Below are positions 48,022 to 58,996 of a DNA stretch of 64,000 nt, piece by piece. Both the position numbers and the translations under genes were made by a program. The stretch's first letter is position 1, and the number at the start of each line of letters is the position of its first letter. The stretch comes from Cristatella mucedo (Eukaryota > Bryozoa > Phylactolaemata > Cristatellidae): NCBI GenBank assembly GCA_009760855.2, contig WPIO01000003.1, positions 11,642,001 to 11,706,000 on the forward strand, in the 5' to 3' direction. The notes below the pieces were generated by a model. The model did not search any database and was not told the DNA's origin. It worked only from the letters and a program-made list of their open reading frames with translations.

Positions 48022-50662
48022 TTTAGATATATATTTAATAGTACTCCTTCTACAGCACCCTCAGAGAACTCAATCTCTTTCTAGGCACTTTACATTTGCT
48101 GCAAATGAACTTTGATCGAATGGTTAGTGGTAGCATGCTGAATACACAACAAGAATAACAAGGTTAGGGGTAATATGCACTGGGTGAGCATGCAAGTATG
48201 GTTAGTTGCAGCATGCAGTGTCAGCATGCATAAGCACATAAAGGACGAATCACAGGGACCCACTAAATGCTGTCATAAATAAATGTGTTCTTAATTTCTT
48301 TATGAATGTCGTCAAGTCAGGAGATGTCGTGACAAAGTCGGGAGTGAGCTGCAGGCTTTAGGAGCATACGAACTAAAGGCACGGTCTCCAAATGATTCGA
48401 GGTTTGTATGAGGTATAGGTAAACAGTTAGTTTCCGAAAAGTGGGTTGTACGATGCTTGGCCTGGTGGGGGAGTAGATCTGATAGCTTGGCTGGAGCCAA
48501 AGAATGAAGGGACCCGAAATTGAGTGACAAAACCTTGAAGTCGATCCGTTGCTTGACTGGTAGCCAGTGCAGATCGGCGAGAAGTGGTGTGATGTTGCAA
48601 CTGCAACGCTCACGACAGACAAGCTTAGCTGCAGAGTTTTGCACCAGCTGTAAGCGCCTGATTGCACATGCCGGTAGACCAGCAAGCAGTGAGTTACAGA
48701 AGTCAAAATGGGATGTCAGAAATGCATGGACCAGCTTAGATGTATTATCCCTGTCTAAACAAGCCTGAATTTTAGTAATGTTATGTAGCTGAACGTAGGC
48801 AGACTTGACTGTGGAACTGATGTGGTCGTCTAACGAAAGGTCACTTTGGAACATGACACCTAGATTTCGTGCAGATTCAACAGTAGATATGCTGGGAGTC
48901 GATTTTGAGTATTAGCCTTTCCAATTTCTGAATCACACTTGGTTTGCCCATAACCAGTATGTTGGTTTTATCATCATTCAATTAAAGAAAGTTGGCTATA
49001 ACAGTATTAAGGTGCTGGCTCTTTGCAACCCAGGTCGTGGGATAGAGTCCTGAAGTGGGCAATCCTTTATTGCCTACTGTAAGCAGTAGTGATCGCCAGC
49101 AAAGCTCTTCGGCTGCTAAATTAATGAGGCTGATAAATCAGTTAGCCTTTACACTTTTTAAATTTAACACTTATGTAGAAACGTTTCTTATATTACTGTA
49201 TTAGTTATTCCGCTCCATATGGCTGTATATGCACTTGTGGAGTCATGTAAAGTTTAGCTTTGGTGTCCATTGTCCTGCCTGTGCGAACATTCCATGTATT
49301 TGCCTGGCTGTCTGTCGATCCATTGGCTTTCCCATGTGTATTTGTGTGTGTCCTACACACCGACACTGTTAATCTTGTTGCCTCCAATCTGTTTACTTGT
49401 ACTCTCTTCGTTGCTTCTATCCTGACAGTTATTGGCATTGCAACCGATTGAGGTAGTGGTCACGTGACAATACTATAAATAATAGTAACATTTTTTAGTG
49501 CCTTAAGAGAATTAAATCTCATTCTTGGTATTTCACATGGATATGTCACTTTGGCTTGTCACGAGCTGTGCACGCTGCAAAACTGATGGCTGCTGGAAGT
49601 CTTCGGTTGCTAACATGGCTCATGAGGGAAAACCCGACTACTGCGTAACATTCGCTATTGAATATATCGAATGAAGCAGGATAGGGAATGGTAATCTTCT
49701 GAGATTTATGGTGTGAACATGATCTACGTATTCCCCAAACGTCAAATTCCCATCAACTTCACTGTTTTGTGAGTCATCTGCAAGAAAGTTTCACATCAAC
49801 TTGTTTCATTTTCAAGAAAAAGTATGCGATGTGCTGGTTTGTAATTCATGTTCAGCATTTTCCTATAAGGCTCATTGATAGAAGACTTTATAATAGATGC
49901 CTGCCTGTAAATATGTAGATAAATCTCTCTATTCATAACTTTCATATGTAGAATACATTTTCCTCGCGTTTGGTATGCATCTGGTTTGATCTACAAACTT
50001 CTGTGGTATGCTGCCGTATGGTGGAAGATGTTCTCTTTTTGCAAAGCATGGTCTGGAAAATAGTTTTTGTGAGCTATAACTTCTGTATTAGGAATGAATG
50101 TGAGAAGTGAGTGTCCATAGCATACTATTCCACCATTGTCTGTCACACACTATTTTTTATGTATTCATAAGCTCAGTATGCCTACAAACTCAATGCAGGC
50201 GAGATAATATGATTGCAATAAGAATAATAACTATTATATATGTGCATTGCACAAAGAGATCGAAAGAAATGCTCGAAAGGAAATTATATGCTTGCAGTTG
50301 CTTTATTGTACTCGCACATTGGCTGTTTGTTGCCTGTCATTTGTACGATATTATTTTGGTGTATGCATAAGAACGCTACACTTGTCTTGTTTCAGGCTTG
50401 TCTAGATCGTGGAGCAGCAAAAATCAGTTGCTTTGTCACCCATGCTGTTTTCCCAAAGGAGACATGGCGGCGATTTACACCAGAGGCTCGGCCTGAAGGC
50501 TGTACCGTCGGCTGGTGTGGTGTTCTATTTGAGAACTTCTGGATAACCGATTCAATTCCTCACAGTCTTGAGATAGCAAAGCACAAGCCTTTCAAGCTGC
50601 TATCTTTGGCCACTATAATAACCAACCAGTTGTTGGTATATGACCTGCTGCCTCCACTTTAG
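38666..50662 (+). CDS. Class II (plant-type) ribose-phosphate pyrophosphokinase (PRPP synthetase)
   Basis: Eight exons, all GT-AG and in phase: 38666-38860, 40237-40354, 45061-45133, 45429-45552, 45775-45893, 46014-46210, 47314-47390 and 50396-50662 (1170 nt, 389 aa). It makes PRPP from ribose-5-phosphate and ATP for nucleotide synthesis. Motifs follow plant PRS3/PRS4 order: [56 protein letters not shown] (149-159), [12 protein letters not shown] (192-203), [11 protein letters not shown] (237-247), the PRPP loop [13 protein letters not shown] (284-296) and [10 protein letters not shown] near the end. Class I enzymes have an RQD-type loop instead of FPTGTxER and a different PRPP loop; plant class II enzymes are phosphate-independent. 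It is longer than the ~340-aa plant proteins, partly from a Ser/Arg-rich segment at residues ~35-65. Start choice rests on similarity beginning right after M1 and on an acceptor-like CTTACAG just before it. No disabling change is seen. Confidence 0.93.
38861..40236. other. PRPP synthetase intron 1
   Basis: 1.4 kb. Several mid-size open frames on both strands (38.9-39.2 kb plus; 39.5-40.0 kb minus) lack recognisable domains. No repeat family identified. Confidence 0.8.
40945..41547 (+). mobile_element. LINE family B 3' end with (TTA)n, in intron 2
   Basis: Codes for the LINE B C-terminus ([19 protein letters not shown] near 41210-41270), then the 3' UTR (GGTCCCTGTGATTCGTCC), the stem-loop (AAAGCGCCTAGAAAGAGATTG, GGGCGCTTT) and (ATT)8. 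Same orientation as the host gene. Confidence 0.92.
41918..42098 (+). mobile_element. tRNA-derived SINE, copy 5 (full length)
   Basis: A-box TGGCACACTGTG, hairpin CACGACCTCGGGACTGAGGTCGTG, B-box GGGTTCGAATCCTACAG, the body, 3' end CAGCTAGTA and an oligo-T tail. In PRPP synthetase intron 2. Confidence 0.92.
43705..43860 (-). mobile_element. tRNA-derived SINE, copy 6
   Basis: Minus copy with body GCCGTGAAGGCTCTTTTACC and CTTTACTGACCACTGCAAGC; the B-box is decayed (GATGAGTCC). In PRPP synthetase intron 2. Confidence 0.8.
44106..44190. repeat. (GA)n microsatellite
   Basis: About 40 bp of pure (GA)n, then imperfect GA/GGGA-rich sequence. In PRPP synthetase intron 2. Confidence 0.97.
46294..47244. 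mobile_element. Palindromic (fold-back) TTAA element in PRPP synthetase intron 6
   Basis: Both ends are flanked by TTAA (46290-46293 and 47245-47248). The outer ends are GGGGGAAGTCAAGAAAATA on the left and, reverse-complemented, GGAGGAATGTCAAGAAAATA on the right. Complementarity continues inward over essentially the whole 951 bp: CTAACCCGGATGTAAACCGG, TAGCGATCTACAAAGG-type, GGTTGGTTGGTGCC and TTCGGTTTGATAC blocks appear in both arms. The centre is a perfect hairpin GGAGC-ATAAA-GCTCC at 46760-46774. Arms look roughly 80% identical by eye. There is no transposase. TTAA targets are used by piggyBac-type transposases, so a piggyBac-mobilised fold-back MITE is the likeliest identity. Confidence 0.88.
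47943..48020. repeat. (TA)n followed by (GA)n microsatellite
   Basis: About 46 bp of (AT)n run directly into about 30 bp of (AG)n, in PRPP synthetase intron 7. Confidence 0.97.
48040..48990 (-). mobile_element. LINE family B, 3' half, copy in intron 7
   Basis: The minus frame 48854-48312 encodes [56 protein letters not shown] and [13 protein letters not shown]. The 3' end at 48050-48110 carries the stem-loop (CACCCTCAGAGAACTCAATC). It is opposite to the host gene and opposite to the LINE B in intron 2. Confidence 0.92.
49005..49150 (+). mobile_element. tRNA-derived SINE, copy 7 (5'-truncated)
   Basis: Retains GTCGTGGGATAGAGTCCTGAAG, the TTTATTGCCTACTGTAAGCAG body and AGGCTGATAAATCAGTTAGCC. 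The A-box half is mostly absent. It adjoins the 5' end of the LINE B copy. Confidence 0.75.
49478..49545 (-). mobile_element. LINE B tail-only copy
   Basis: AATAATAGTAAC, then TAGTGCCTTAAGAGAATTAAATCTCATTCTTGG, in PRPP synthetase intron 7. Confidence 0.65.
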
Positions 50663-52600
50663 ACAGAGTGCCTACAAAAAGAAAACCGGAGTCGTATTTC
50701 TTCTCTGCCTTATGACACATAAGCCGTTGTTTCATTGATTTATCATTTGTAGTACCTTAAAGGATAAATGTTCGAACTACCAGTAGTGATACATTAGGCT
50801 ATTTTGTTTACTTACACCTCATAGTTATATTAGCACTGCCACTCTTCCTTGAGCACTGGGGGGCCAGAATAGGATAGAGATTGTATTGTAAGGAATTTTA
50901 TTTACAAAACGGCCGTGCATGAGTCAAACCATAGGCTGACGTGAATATTTTCATTTATTTTGGCCTTAATTATGCTCTAAAATACCAGTTCCTGCATTCT
51001 ACTAATTTGGATAACAAACTTTGGCAGTGTCGGTACTTCACCTCAGTTTGCTGCACTAATTTTGATTAATGTTGTGTGCTCAACTAATGAATGCAGATAG
51101 CTTAGGTTGCCTAGCAAAATTCACGTGGCTTGATTTTTGAAGCTGCTAAATGCTGCTTTGTCCTTTTGTATATATTTTGCCCCATAGTTGCTCAGCTTGA
51201 GTTCATTATTGTTAGTTATATTCAGATTCGTGAGTGAATTCTTCTGCTTCTGATGGTGCTTGATATTTTTCTGTGGTTGCATTTGATTGCTCTCGATACT
51301 TCACGTAAGCTTAACTACTTGATAGTCTCGCTTGAGTAAGTTTCTCAGTATCTTTTCCAAATATAAAAGGTTTAAGCCGTGGTGTCCAAGTGGTGTGACG
51401 CACAGCCTTGCCTTGGCGGTAGTGCAGCCTGAATTGTTTTAAGATGGCATTCAACTCAATAATATCTAACTACATCGACCTAGACAGTAAATGTCCTGAT
51501 ATCGAGGCTGTTGAAATAATTTCGCGACCTTACCTGTAATTGGAATCCAGGCTTTGGTACAGAACCCCAGATAGCAATTGCAGGCAGACATAGCAATAAG
51601 GAAACCTGTGTGAAAGCTTTGATGGGTTGCTTCTGAAAAAGAGGAATTCAAGTGACAATAATCGTATTGTTAACATTTCAACCGAATATCCTTCTTCCAG
51701 TCGACGGGCAACCGCCGAATGTATTTCGAACAAGTCTTCCCCTGTGTACAAATCCTGGCTTTGCCCCTGTTCAACGTAAGATGTAACCCATGTAAGTGCT
51801 CTCACCAGTTAGTATCTTGATATTGGCACAGGTTATTTTAGACTACGGTGGCGCATTCCCAGAGATCGAAGCTCACGAGGAATTGCTTCATGCTATACAG
51901 GTGCTCAATCAAAAAATGTGCTTTAGTATGCAATGAAAATTAGACCTCGGGTACAACCTATTTCTGTGAACTTTGTCGTAGAATGTAGTGAATTTTCTTA
52001 TCGGCCCTATGCAGAGTATTGCACAGAATTCCCGTGCCTATTAAGAAGTTTTGTTGTTACTCGGTACACACAGTTTACTATAACGTGCAATCCGAAGTTG
52101 TGTCACTCGACTAGGATTCTTTCACTTTGAGTTGGATTGCAGTGGATGGATGTAGACTGAGGTGAATTTCGGTGCTGATCTTGGTGGTTGCAGTGGATTG
52201 CAGCAGATTGCATAAGAACACCCAATCAATGTACAAAATTGTGTTAGTACACTAGAACGGCAGCATAGTAAGATCTGTCTTCCAAGTTGTAGCCTTACAT
52301 AGCCGATTTATTATAAATTTGTGGTCACTTGCTGTGGATTGCAGTAGTATCCCATGTTTTCGCGAATGATTAGCTTGAGAACGCTTGACAGCAATGGCTT
52401 GAAATTCGGTTAGTGAATTATAACGACAGCACACTACATATTCACTTTAAACTCGAGCTTCGTGACATCGTTTTCTTCATGTCAATCTTTGCTTAATGAG
52501 AGCGGATTGCCGTGGATTGCACCTTGAGACAATTGGCAACAAAAGCTTTTGCTCTGCAGGTGCTAGACTGTCGGATTTACTTCCACAATTGTAAGTCATG
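50663..52600. other. 3' flank of the PRPP synthetase gene
   Basis: AT-rich. No canonical AATAAA close to the stop was noticed and no further exon recognised. From 52130 to 52520 the word GTGGATTGCAGT recurs about five times. Confidence 0.4.
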
Positions 52601-52614
52601 GCATGTACTCTCCA

Positions 52615-52860
52615 GCACCAGACTGTGACACATCCTTTCCAGCCGTACTGAGGTGCTAATTCCGGGCTCCTCATTTCGTCAAATGCCCTTTTTACTCAGC
52701 TGTGCTTCTCATTTTACCTTTTTTCGTGAGATGAAGTCTGTTGGAAATCGTATGCATACCCACAGAAGGCTTATCTTCGCTGTAGAAAACTCTCCTGCAT
52801 AATATCCACTTAGTTTTTTTGGCTTTGTAGAGTTATACACTTGAGATGTATAGCTGGAGA
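52615..52860 (+). mobile_element. LINE A 3' end, copy A4 (decayed)
   Basis: CATCCTTTCCAGCCGTACTGAGG, GAGATGAAGTCTGTTGG, AAAACTCTCCTGCATAA and GGCTTTGTAGAGTTA follow the order of copy A3. Confidence 0.65.
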
Positions 52861-54233
52861 AGGCCGGGAGCAATGGCTTGTATCATTGAAATAAATTCTA
52901 ACTAATGTATGCAAAAGCGCTTACCTAGGGCTGCAGAATATTGATGCCACAACCCGAACCTATACATATGCCCAATAGAAGATTCACCACTTGTTCTGTG
53001 ACTACTGGTCTCTCCGGATCTTCAGCACATAGTTTCTGTTAGTAACACTAAATAAATGCACACACTGAGAAGCCGGACTCTGCGTATGCAAGCCAGTGAT
53101 GCTGACCCGCTGACCTAGGGAAAAGTCAGCATGCCCTACCTCACCCTAAGCTTCTCTGAGTGAACGAACGAACGAGCGGCAAGGCAAGCTCATTCTCAAG
53201 CCAGCAGTCAATTGGCAAACACTTGCATTGATAAGCACATCCAAAGCAGCTATCAAGCTTCGGCTACACGTGCCAGACGGTAAAGTAGAACTAGGTGACC
53301 AGATGGCCACAACGACCTCCATTAGTCAAATGCCCCATGGTTCTGAAGCAGGATTAACCAACTCACCAAGAATCGACTTACTACGGCATACATTTACATA
53401 CCCTGTATACATACACACACACACATATATATATATATATAAGAATATTTTATCAAACTAGTATACACTTGAAAGTATAGAAAAGCATGAACCACCAGCA
53501 TCTACCAGTGGTGACCGGTTAGCTGCAGCCTCCTACAATCTCTAGCCCCTTGACGGTACACACAAAATCCATAAGATTGTGCGTAACACTTGCCTCCCTC
53601 AGTAACATCCCGCCAGAGTGCCTCTAATCAGTATACCATCTTTGGCGAAGTTGTGTCAACTTGTTATATAATGTTGAGGAAAAAGTTTGTGCTCCGCGTT
53701 TTTTTAATTAATCTTTATTAAATCGATTTAATTACTATTTCAAAAATTATTGCTAAAATCATGGCACGGAATGTGATGGAACTTGTTCACGCTTATGCAT
53801 GAAGAGCAGGTCTCGAAGCCAACATTGAAATCATCATCGATCCCTGGTTCTCGCATACCAGCGTCGCCAGCAATTCTTTTATCTTCAAATTAAGCACGCT
53901 TAAATAGTTTATCTGTCATAAAGGGAAATGGTTATACCTGCACGACTGTCTCTACAGTTTGGATTTCATTGGCACAGCTAAATACTTGACCATCTTTTCT
54001 GAAATTTGTATTTCAGATTAATTTGTATCAGTTTTCCATTTGATCTGTCCCCAGAAAACATTTTAGGACAGCATCTACGTTTTACGTCAACGTTTTGTGT
54101 AAAACTTGCTAAAAAAAAAAGCTTTCAGCTTCTCTCTGGTAATTTTGACGACATCAAGTCAAGCACAAGCGTTTTTAGTCGTGTACCACTTAATTGAGAC
54201 AAACAATCACGGTGTTATGGTCTCTCTTTATCG

Positions 54234-54287
<54 letters not shown>

Positions 54288-55254
54288 GTGTCTGTGTATC
54301 CTTTAGATGTAAGCCTCCATACCTCCTGTTTTCCAGAAAGCAGTGAAGAAATGCGTGGATGTTACATCGGACTGGAGAGTATTTTTCCGATCACTCAAAG
54401 CCTAAATGCTTTTTGGAGGGCACATGGTAGTCAGCAGACTCCATTGCATGCCACATGAAAGCAATTGAGGTGCGTAGCTGAGTCAATACGGCAGTCGGGA
54501 AGTATTGAATAATTAGAATTCCAGTAACACGCCGATGACCACAGCTGTGCCGGGAGTTAGCTGGGCACAAGAGCAATCGAGAACGAACGTGCCTTAATTT
54601 AAAAAAGTACATGTACTTAACATTTGATGCAGATCAAGCAACAAACCTTCACAAATAAGAAGCCGGCAGATACTCTCCAAGCATAAAAATAGCAATGCTT
54701 TAGGCCAAGTTAGATTACGATAGACTCGAAGACCATATGAGAAACCAGGCAGCGGCTGCTTACAGGTCAACAACCTTTTCTGGCGGCAAGTCACATAGAA
54801 CATGAGAGGCAGTTAGTAATGAGTCAGCACATTTGAGCCTCTTAGTGACCGTGAGTGTCGTGGCAGCCCTTGAGCCAGCAAAAAAGGCCAGGCAGCATGG
54901 GTAATTGCCCACTTTTCCATTACCGTGCTACCTACTAGGTATCTCACGGGTCAATCGGGGTCGGGTCGTAGAGCTTCGTTGTGCCACGACCATTTTACCT
55001 CAAGGCAAGCCGTCTCCAGGTAAAGCGAGCTGCCTATGATAATGGCACAGCGGCAGCCAGAGCGGTCGGTACTCTACTCAACGCCGCCGGCGGCGATACA
55101 GTTGGCAGCCAATCGCTGGGAGCCCAACCCCCCTCTCAATTCATAGCTGGCTTGGGAAAACACTGGCAGCAGCTGTGAGGTGGCTAGGTATTAGAGAAGT
55201 TCTGGTAGATGCAATGTCTATGCTATTGATTTCTTTGCACTGGAGCCTGAGCGC
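52861..55254. other. Intergenic stretch with AT microsatellites
   Basis: Contains (CA)n(TA)n at 53410-53441 and (TA)n(CA)n at 54234-54287. A GC-rich plus ORF at 54981-55178 (MPRPFYLKASRLQVKRAAYD...) includes a perfect CGCCGCCGGCGGCG palindrome near 55082; no domain is recognised. Confidence 0.4.
54234..54287. repeat. (TA)n(CA)n microsatellite
   Basis: About 40 bp of alternating TA, then (CA)6-7. Confidence 0.95.
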
Positions 55255-55572
55255 GTTGGCACTTACGTTCGTAGAGACCGCTTCTTACGCAACGACATCT
55301 ACTCTCCTACTGCCGACTATGGCGCATCTTTTTCAGCGGTCCTGAACTGCTGCTTCTATGCTACTCACTACCTCAACTGCTCTCCTAACTCTGCTATGCT
55401 TCCCACTTTCTCTTTGTTGCGTGAGACGAAGTCTGTTGGCTACCGAATGCGTACCGAAAGCCGCTTAGGCTGTGAGTGCGCTATACAAATCTCTCCTGCG
55501 TAACACCCACTTGGTCTTTATGACTTTGTGGAGTTACTGACGGAGATACATAGCAATAACATAACATAACAT
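55255..55572 (+). mobile_element. LINE A 3' end, copy A5
   Basis: The plus frame encodes RNDIYSPTADYGASFSAVLN, then [18 protein letters not shown], and ends ISPA-stop, matching the C-terminus of copy A2. The 3' UTR runs to an (ATAAC)n tail (CAATAACATAACATAACATA), which defines the LINE A tail. Confidence 0.92.
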
Positions 55573-56248
55573 AGCTGTATTCGTGCCAGTCTTTCGGCTG
55601 AAGCCAGAGCAGCATTCTAGTGATTTCCGTGTGTACTGAAAGGCCGTAAGGGAATATCGTTGGCTATTTTAATCTGTGCTGCCCTCTGATTATGCTGCAG
55701 TTAATTGTTTGATTCCACTGGTCCTTTTGAGATTGCTCCGAGTAATGCTATTTGCTGCTTTGAAGAACGAAGCTGATGAGGTAGCCAGCTAATCTAACTC
55801 AATGTGCTCAGTTAGGGTCTGGGAGTGAGTTGCCTTTGCTAAATGCATGGAATGGCGCCTGTACACAAGCATGTGGAGCAGTGTATGAAGACTTCAAGGG
55901 AAGTTCCTCCAACCGTTGTTAGGTTTGTAGATCAGGAATAAAACATGAAGAAAAACTAACAGTGTCATTAAGACTATCCGTTGCATTAAGCAGCGGAATA
56001 GGGTTGAGCCTAGCGAATAAAGGAGAGAGATACGCTTGGTTTGAGTCTCGGTGCAATGCTATCGTCCACAGCATGTAGTCAAGAGCTGGTAGATCAAGAG
56101 ACGAATATCATACTACTTATGTTCATATTCTTTGCTTGGAGCCTATTGACTTTGGGCACTAACTTACATAGTTTCTATATAGTACATGTGTAAGAGCAAT
56201 TCCTATAGCACACATGACATCCAAGTTTATCTCATACGATTAAGGATT

Positions 56249-56331
<83 letters not shown>

Positions 56332-58540
56332 ATATATCGTAATCTCATGGTCTTTGCCCCTTTTTATCTGCTCCAGTGTAATAAGAGCACCTGTGGTTGC
56401 AGTGCTTGAATGGGGCTAGCCCCATCCAAGCATTTAATCGGATGGTCGTCGAAATGTGACTGTCTTCGGTCACGACTCACGAGTGGGAGTACCGTTTTGA
56501 TCGTCTCCTACTGAATCAACAGTCACCAGCAGTATTAAACTTAAGACCTCGTGAGGAATCTCAACAGCTGTACTCGAAAGACTCGCTCCTGGCTAAAACT
56601 AGGCGAGACTCGGCTACAAAGGTCTCGGTCGGCTGCAGCAGTCTCGGCGGGCTTTGTAGCAAATGCCTTCGGCAATAAATTGAACTCGGCTTAAGTCACG
56701 GAGTCCTCCATATCATGCCCTACTGCAGGTAATTTTACGAGCAGGGTGTTCTTGCAAGAAAAGAAATGTGTGACCAGGTCCCGACTCGTTCCACTGATCT
56801 CGGAGGTTCTTGCTTAGTTGTCAACTTCCCTGAGTGTTTTGTAGCCGCACTGTTACCGGGCAACGGTCGCATTAGCCTGCACGGTACTAGAGGATGTGGG
56901 GTGATTGGGGGCAACGCTTCAATTTAGTGTGTAAACCAGCCATCAATGTTGGTAAAGTCGTCAGACGAGGCTTTAGTTGAAACTTTGGTATATCCTCACT
57001 GTCAAGGCGATCATTAACTTTGTTTAGAGAATTGGCGTGTGATTATATTTTTCATCATGCTTCATCATCTAGCAGTAGCCACTTCACGGTTACACGTCTC
57101 GATCCCACGACAGTTTAGCCGACAGACACCGGATGTAGACGAGTGAGCACCTGTGCGATCAGTGGCTCATTGTTAGTGGCTCATTGTTCAGCTTTGTCTG
57201 TTGGCTAACAAACAAGCTATTCGAGATCTGATGGCCTATTTACAAAGACAGGTCCGACTGAGGTGATAGAATCAGAAATGAGACTCCACTTAGTTGTTGT
57301 GGGGGACCTCGTCCTAAGTTGCAGCAAGTTTTTGTGATGGGATCTCGGTATTTCATATTCAGCTACTGCACACCCCACCCCCATTCGAGGAAAGACACTC
57401 CAGTCAAGAGCTGAGAACAATATCCGGAGGTACAGGTACGTGCAGGGGCACGTGATTCCCTATTAGAATGTGCAATGGCAGACATGTAGATGAGCTGTCA
57501 TATGCATTCGTGACGCAAGGTGAGCATCTTGTTATGACTACGATGCATTCTCGCGTGCAAGCAAAGATGGCAGAATCCGAAATGAGATAACTCAACTAAT
57601 GGCAGATTGCGAATTTACTACCGCGTTGACAGCTCCATACAAAAATCGATACGCTCCCTGAATGAGATTCTGATTACATGCAGCAAATCTAAGTAATGGC
57701 ATGTCCATTCTCTTCCTGCAGATGCTATTGGCGGCTACTTATGTCCATCAATAAGCGAGTAAGCAGCGAGCCGTTTGCATGAGTAATAGGCATGGATAAA
57801 AAATTAATCGCTAAAGGGCCTATCAGCAAGAAGAAGAATAGTGGCGTGGCATACTGAAAGGTTGCAGACAGACCAAATGCATTGGTGGATATAGCAAGGC
57901 ATTTCAGCGTCCAACGATAGGGATCAAGTGGCGCATCAACACATCAAAGACGCAGACACACTAAAGGACGAAAGGGAAGCGAAAGACAGGCAGCCTGCCG
58001 TCATGGGCCGCACGACCAAAGACCAAGGCACGGCTATCAAGCTTTTCAAGTAATACTGACACGTTTAGCATGGTGTGCTGGCAGCAGCTACAAAACAGAG
58101 AGACCGCCCAAGGCGGCAGAGCTCAACCTCTTTCGGAAGCTGTCGCATCCACATGGCATTTCGCTCTGCCCATGTACGTGGCTGCTGCCGAGGTCAAAGT
58201 GAACTAAGAGCCTGGGTGTGACAGTGAGTCTGTCCCCAGCCAGCGGGTTGGGGAGATGGGGTGGCAGCACTGCTGCTGCTGCTGTTGCCATAACTGCAGC
58301 TGCTGTCGGTGAAGAATAAACAATGTGGGGGGGGCACGGCTGACAGCCGGACGAGTGAGAGCAGTAGCCAATACGAACAAATATTGGCTACCGAAGGCAG
58401 GAGGGATAAATGCCGACGGCGACAGATGTCGACGGCCAGTTGGCTGACTAGGCTAGAATGAGGAGAAGGCATAGAACTGGCGTTGCCATCGTTCGAACGT
58501 AGCAGCCCGGAGAAAGAAGCTGATGCCGGTTTCACGGGAG
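55573..58540. other. Intergenic stretch
   Basis: Contains the (TA)n(TG)n repeat at 56252-56334. ORFs on either strand around 57.2-57.6 kb and 58.1-58.5 kb show no family motifs; the latter is Ser/Pro-rich and directly downstream (minus sense) of the 58.6-59.0 kb ORF, so may be its 3' UTR or intron. Confidence 0.4.
56252..56334. repeat. (TA)n(TG)n microsatellite
   Basis: About 45 bp of (TA)n, then (TG)10 and TATG units. Confidence 0.96.
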
Positions 58541-58600
58541 AAAAAGGATAGTCAGCACGCGAACGGCCTCTCGTCCCTGCTGTGCAGTCGCAGCGCTCAC

Positions 58601-58996
58601 TTAGCGACTACCATCGCGGCTATTGCCTCTGCCGCTGCCACCTCGGTGGCTGCCTGCTGGCGGAGTGCAGCCGCTGTGCCGCTCCTCCGAGTAGTTCTCA
58701 ATGACCCACACCGTGTTGTGGCGGATGCAGCGCCGCAGGATCTGGTAGATGGTCCGCTTTGCTTTCATTTCGACGACCATGGCCACGAAGAAGGAAGCAA
58801 AGAACATGATGCCGCTGGCGAGTGAGGCCACCTCGTCCCTCGACAGGCGCCCGTTGCCGTCCAGCGGCAGGTAGTAGTGCGAGCCGGGCGGCGCGTGCTC
58901 TCGGTTGCCGGCGAAGCACATCACCATGGCCACCACGCTGGCCAGCATGGCGACGACGCAGATGAGGAACGTGCTGTGCAGGCACTTGTCGTGCAT
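58601..58996 (-). CDS. Unrecognised membrane protein exon with EF-hand-like loop
   Basis: GC- and CpG-rich minus ORF; I list it from the ATG at 58996, but the frame is open to beyond 59113 and a CAG acceptor-like site (CGTTCCAG) lies just before VTGWRFPSVSMHD, so it may be an internal exon. After MHDKCLHS comes a hydrophobic span (FLICVVAMLASVVAMVMCFA), then LPLDGNGRLSRDEV, a canonical EF-hand-like loop except for Pro at position 1, then a second hydrophobic span (ASGIMFFASFFVAMVV), a basic stretch KAKRTIYQILRRCIRHN and VWVIENYSEE. The C-terminal 25 residues are low complexity (Gly/Arg/Ser). The coding look comes from paired transmembrane helices and composition. I do not recognise the family. 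Confidence 0.4.
   Translation of the reverse strand: MHDKCLHSTFLICVVAMLASVVAMVMCFAGNREHAPPGSHYYLPLDGNGRLSRDEVASLASGIMFFASFFVAMVVEMKAKRTIYQILRRCIRHNTVWVIENYSEERHSGCTPPAGSHRGGSGRGNSRDGSR

Noticed and set aside
56186-56419. Ile/Tyr-rich and Val/Cys-rich ORF
   Set aside because: Produced by the (TA)n(TG)n microsatellite.
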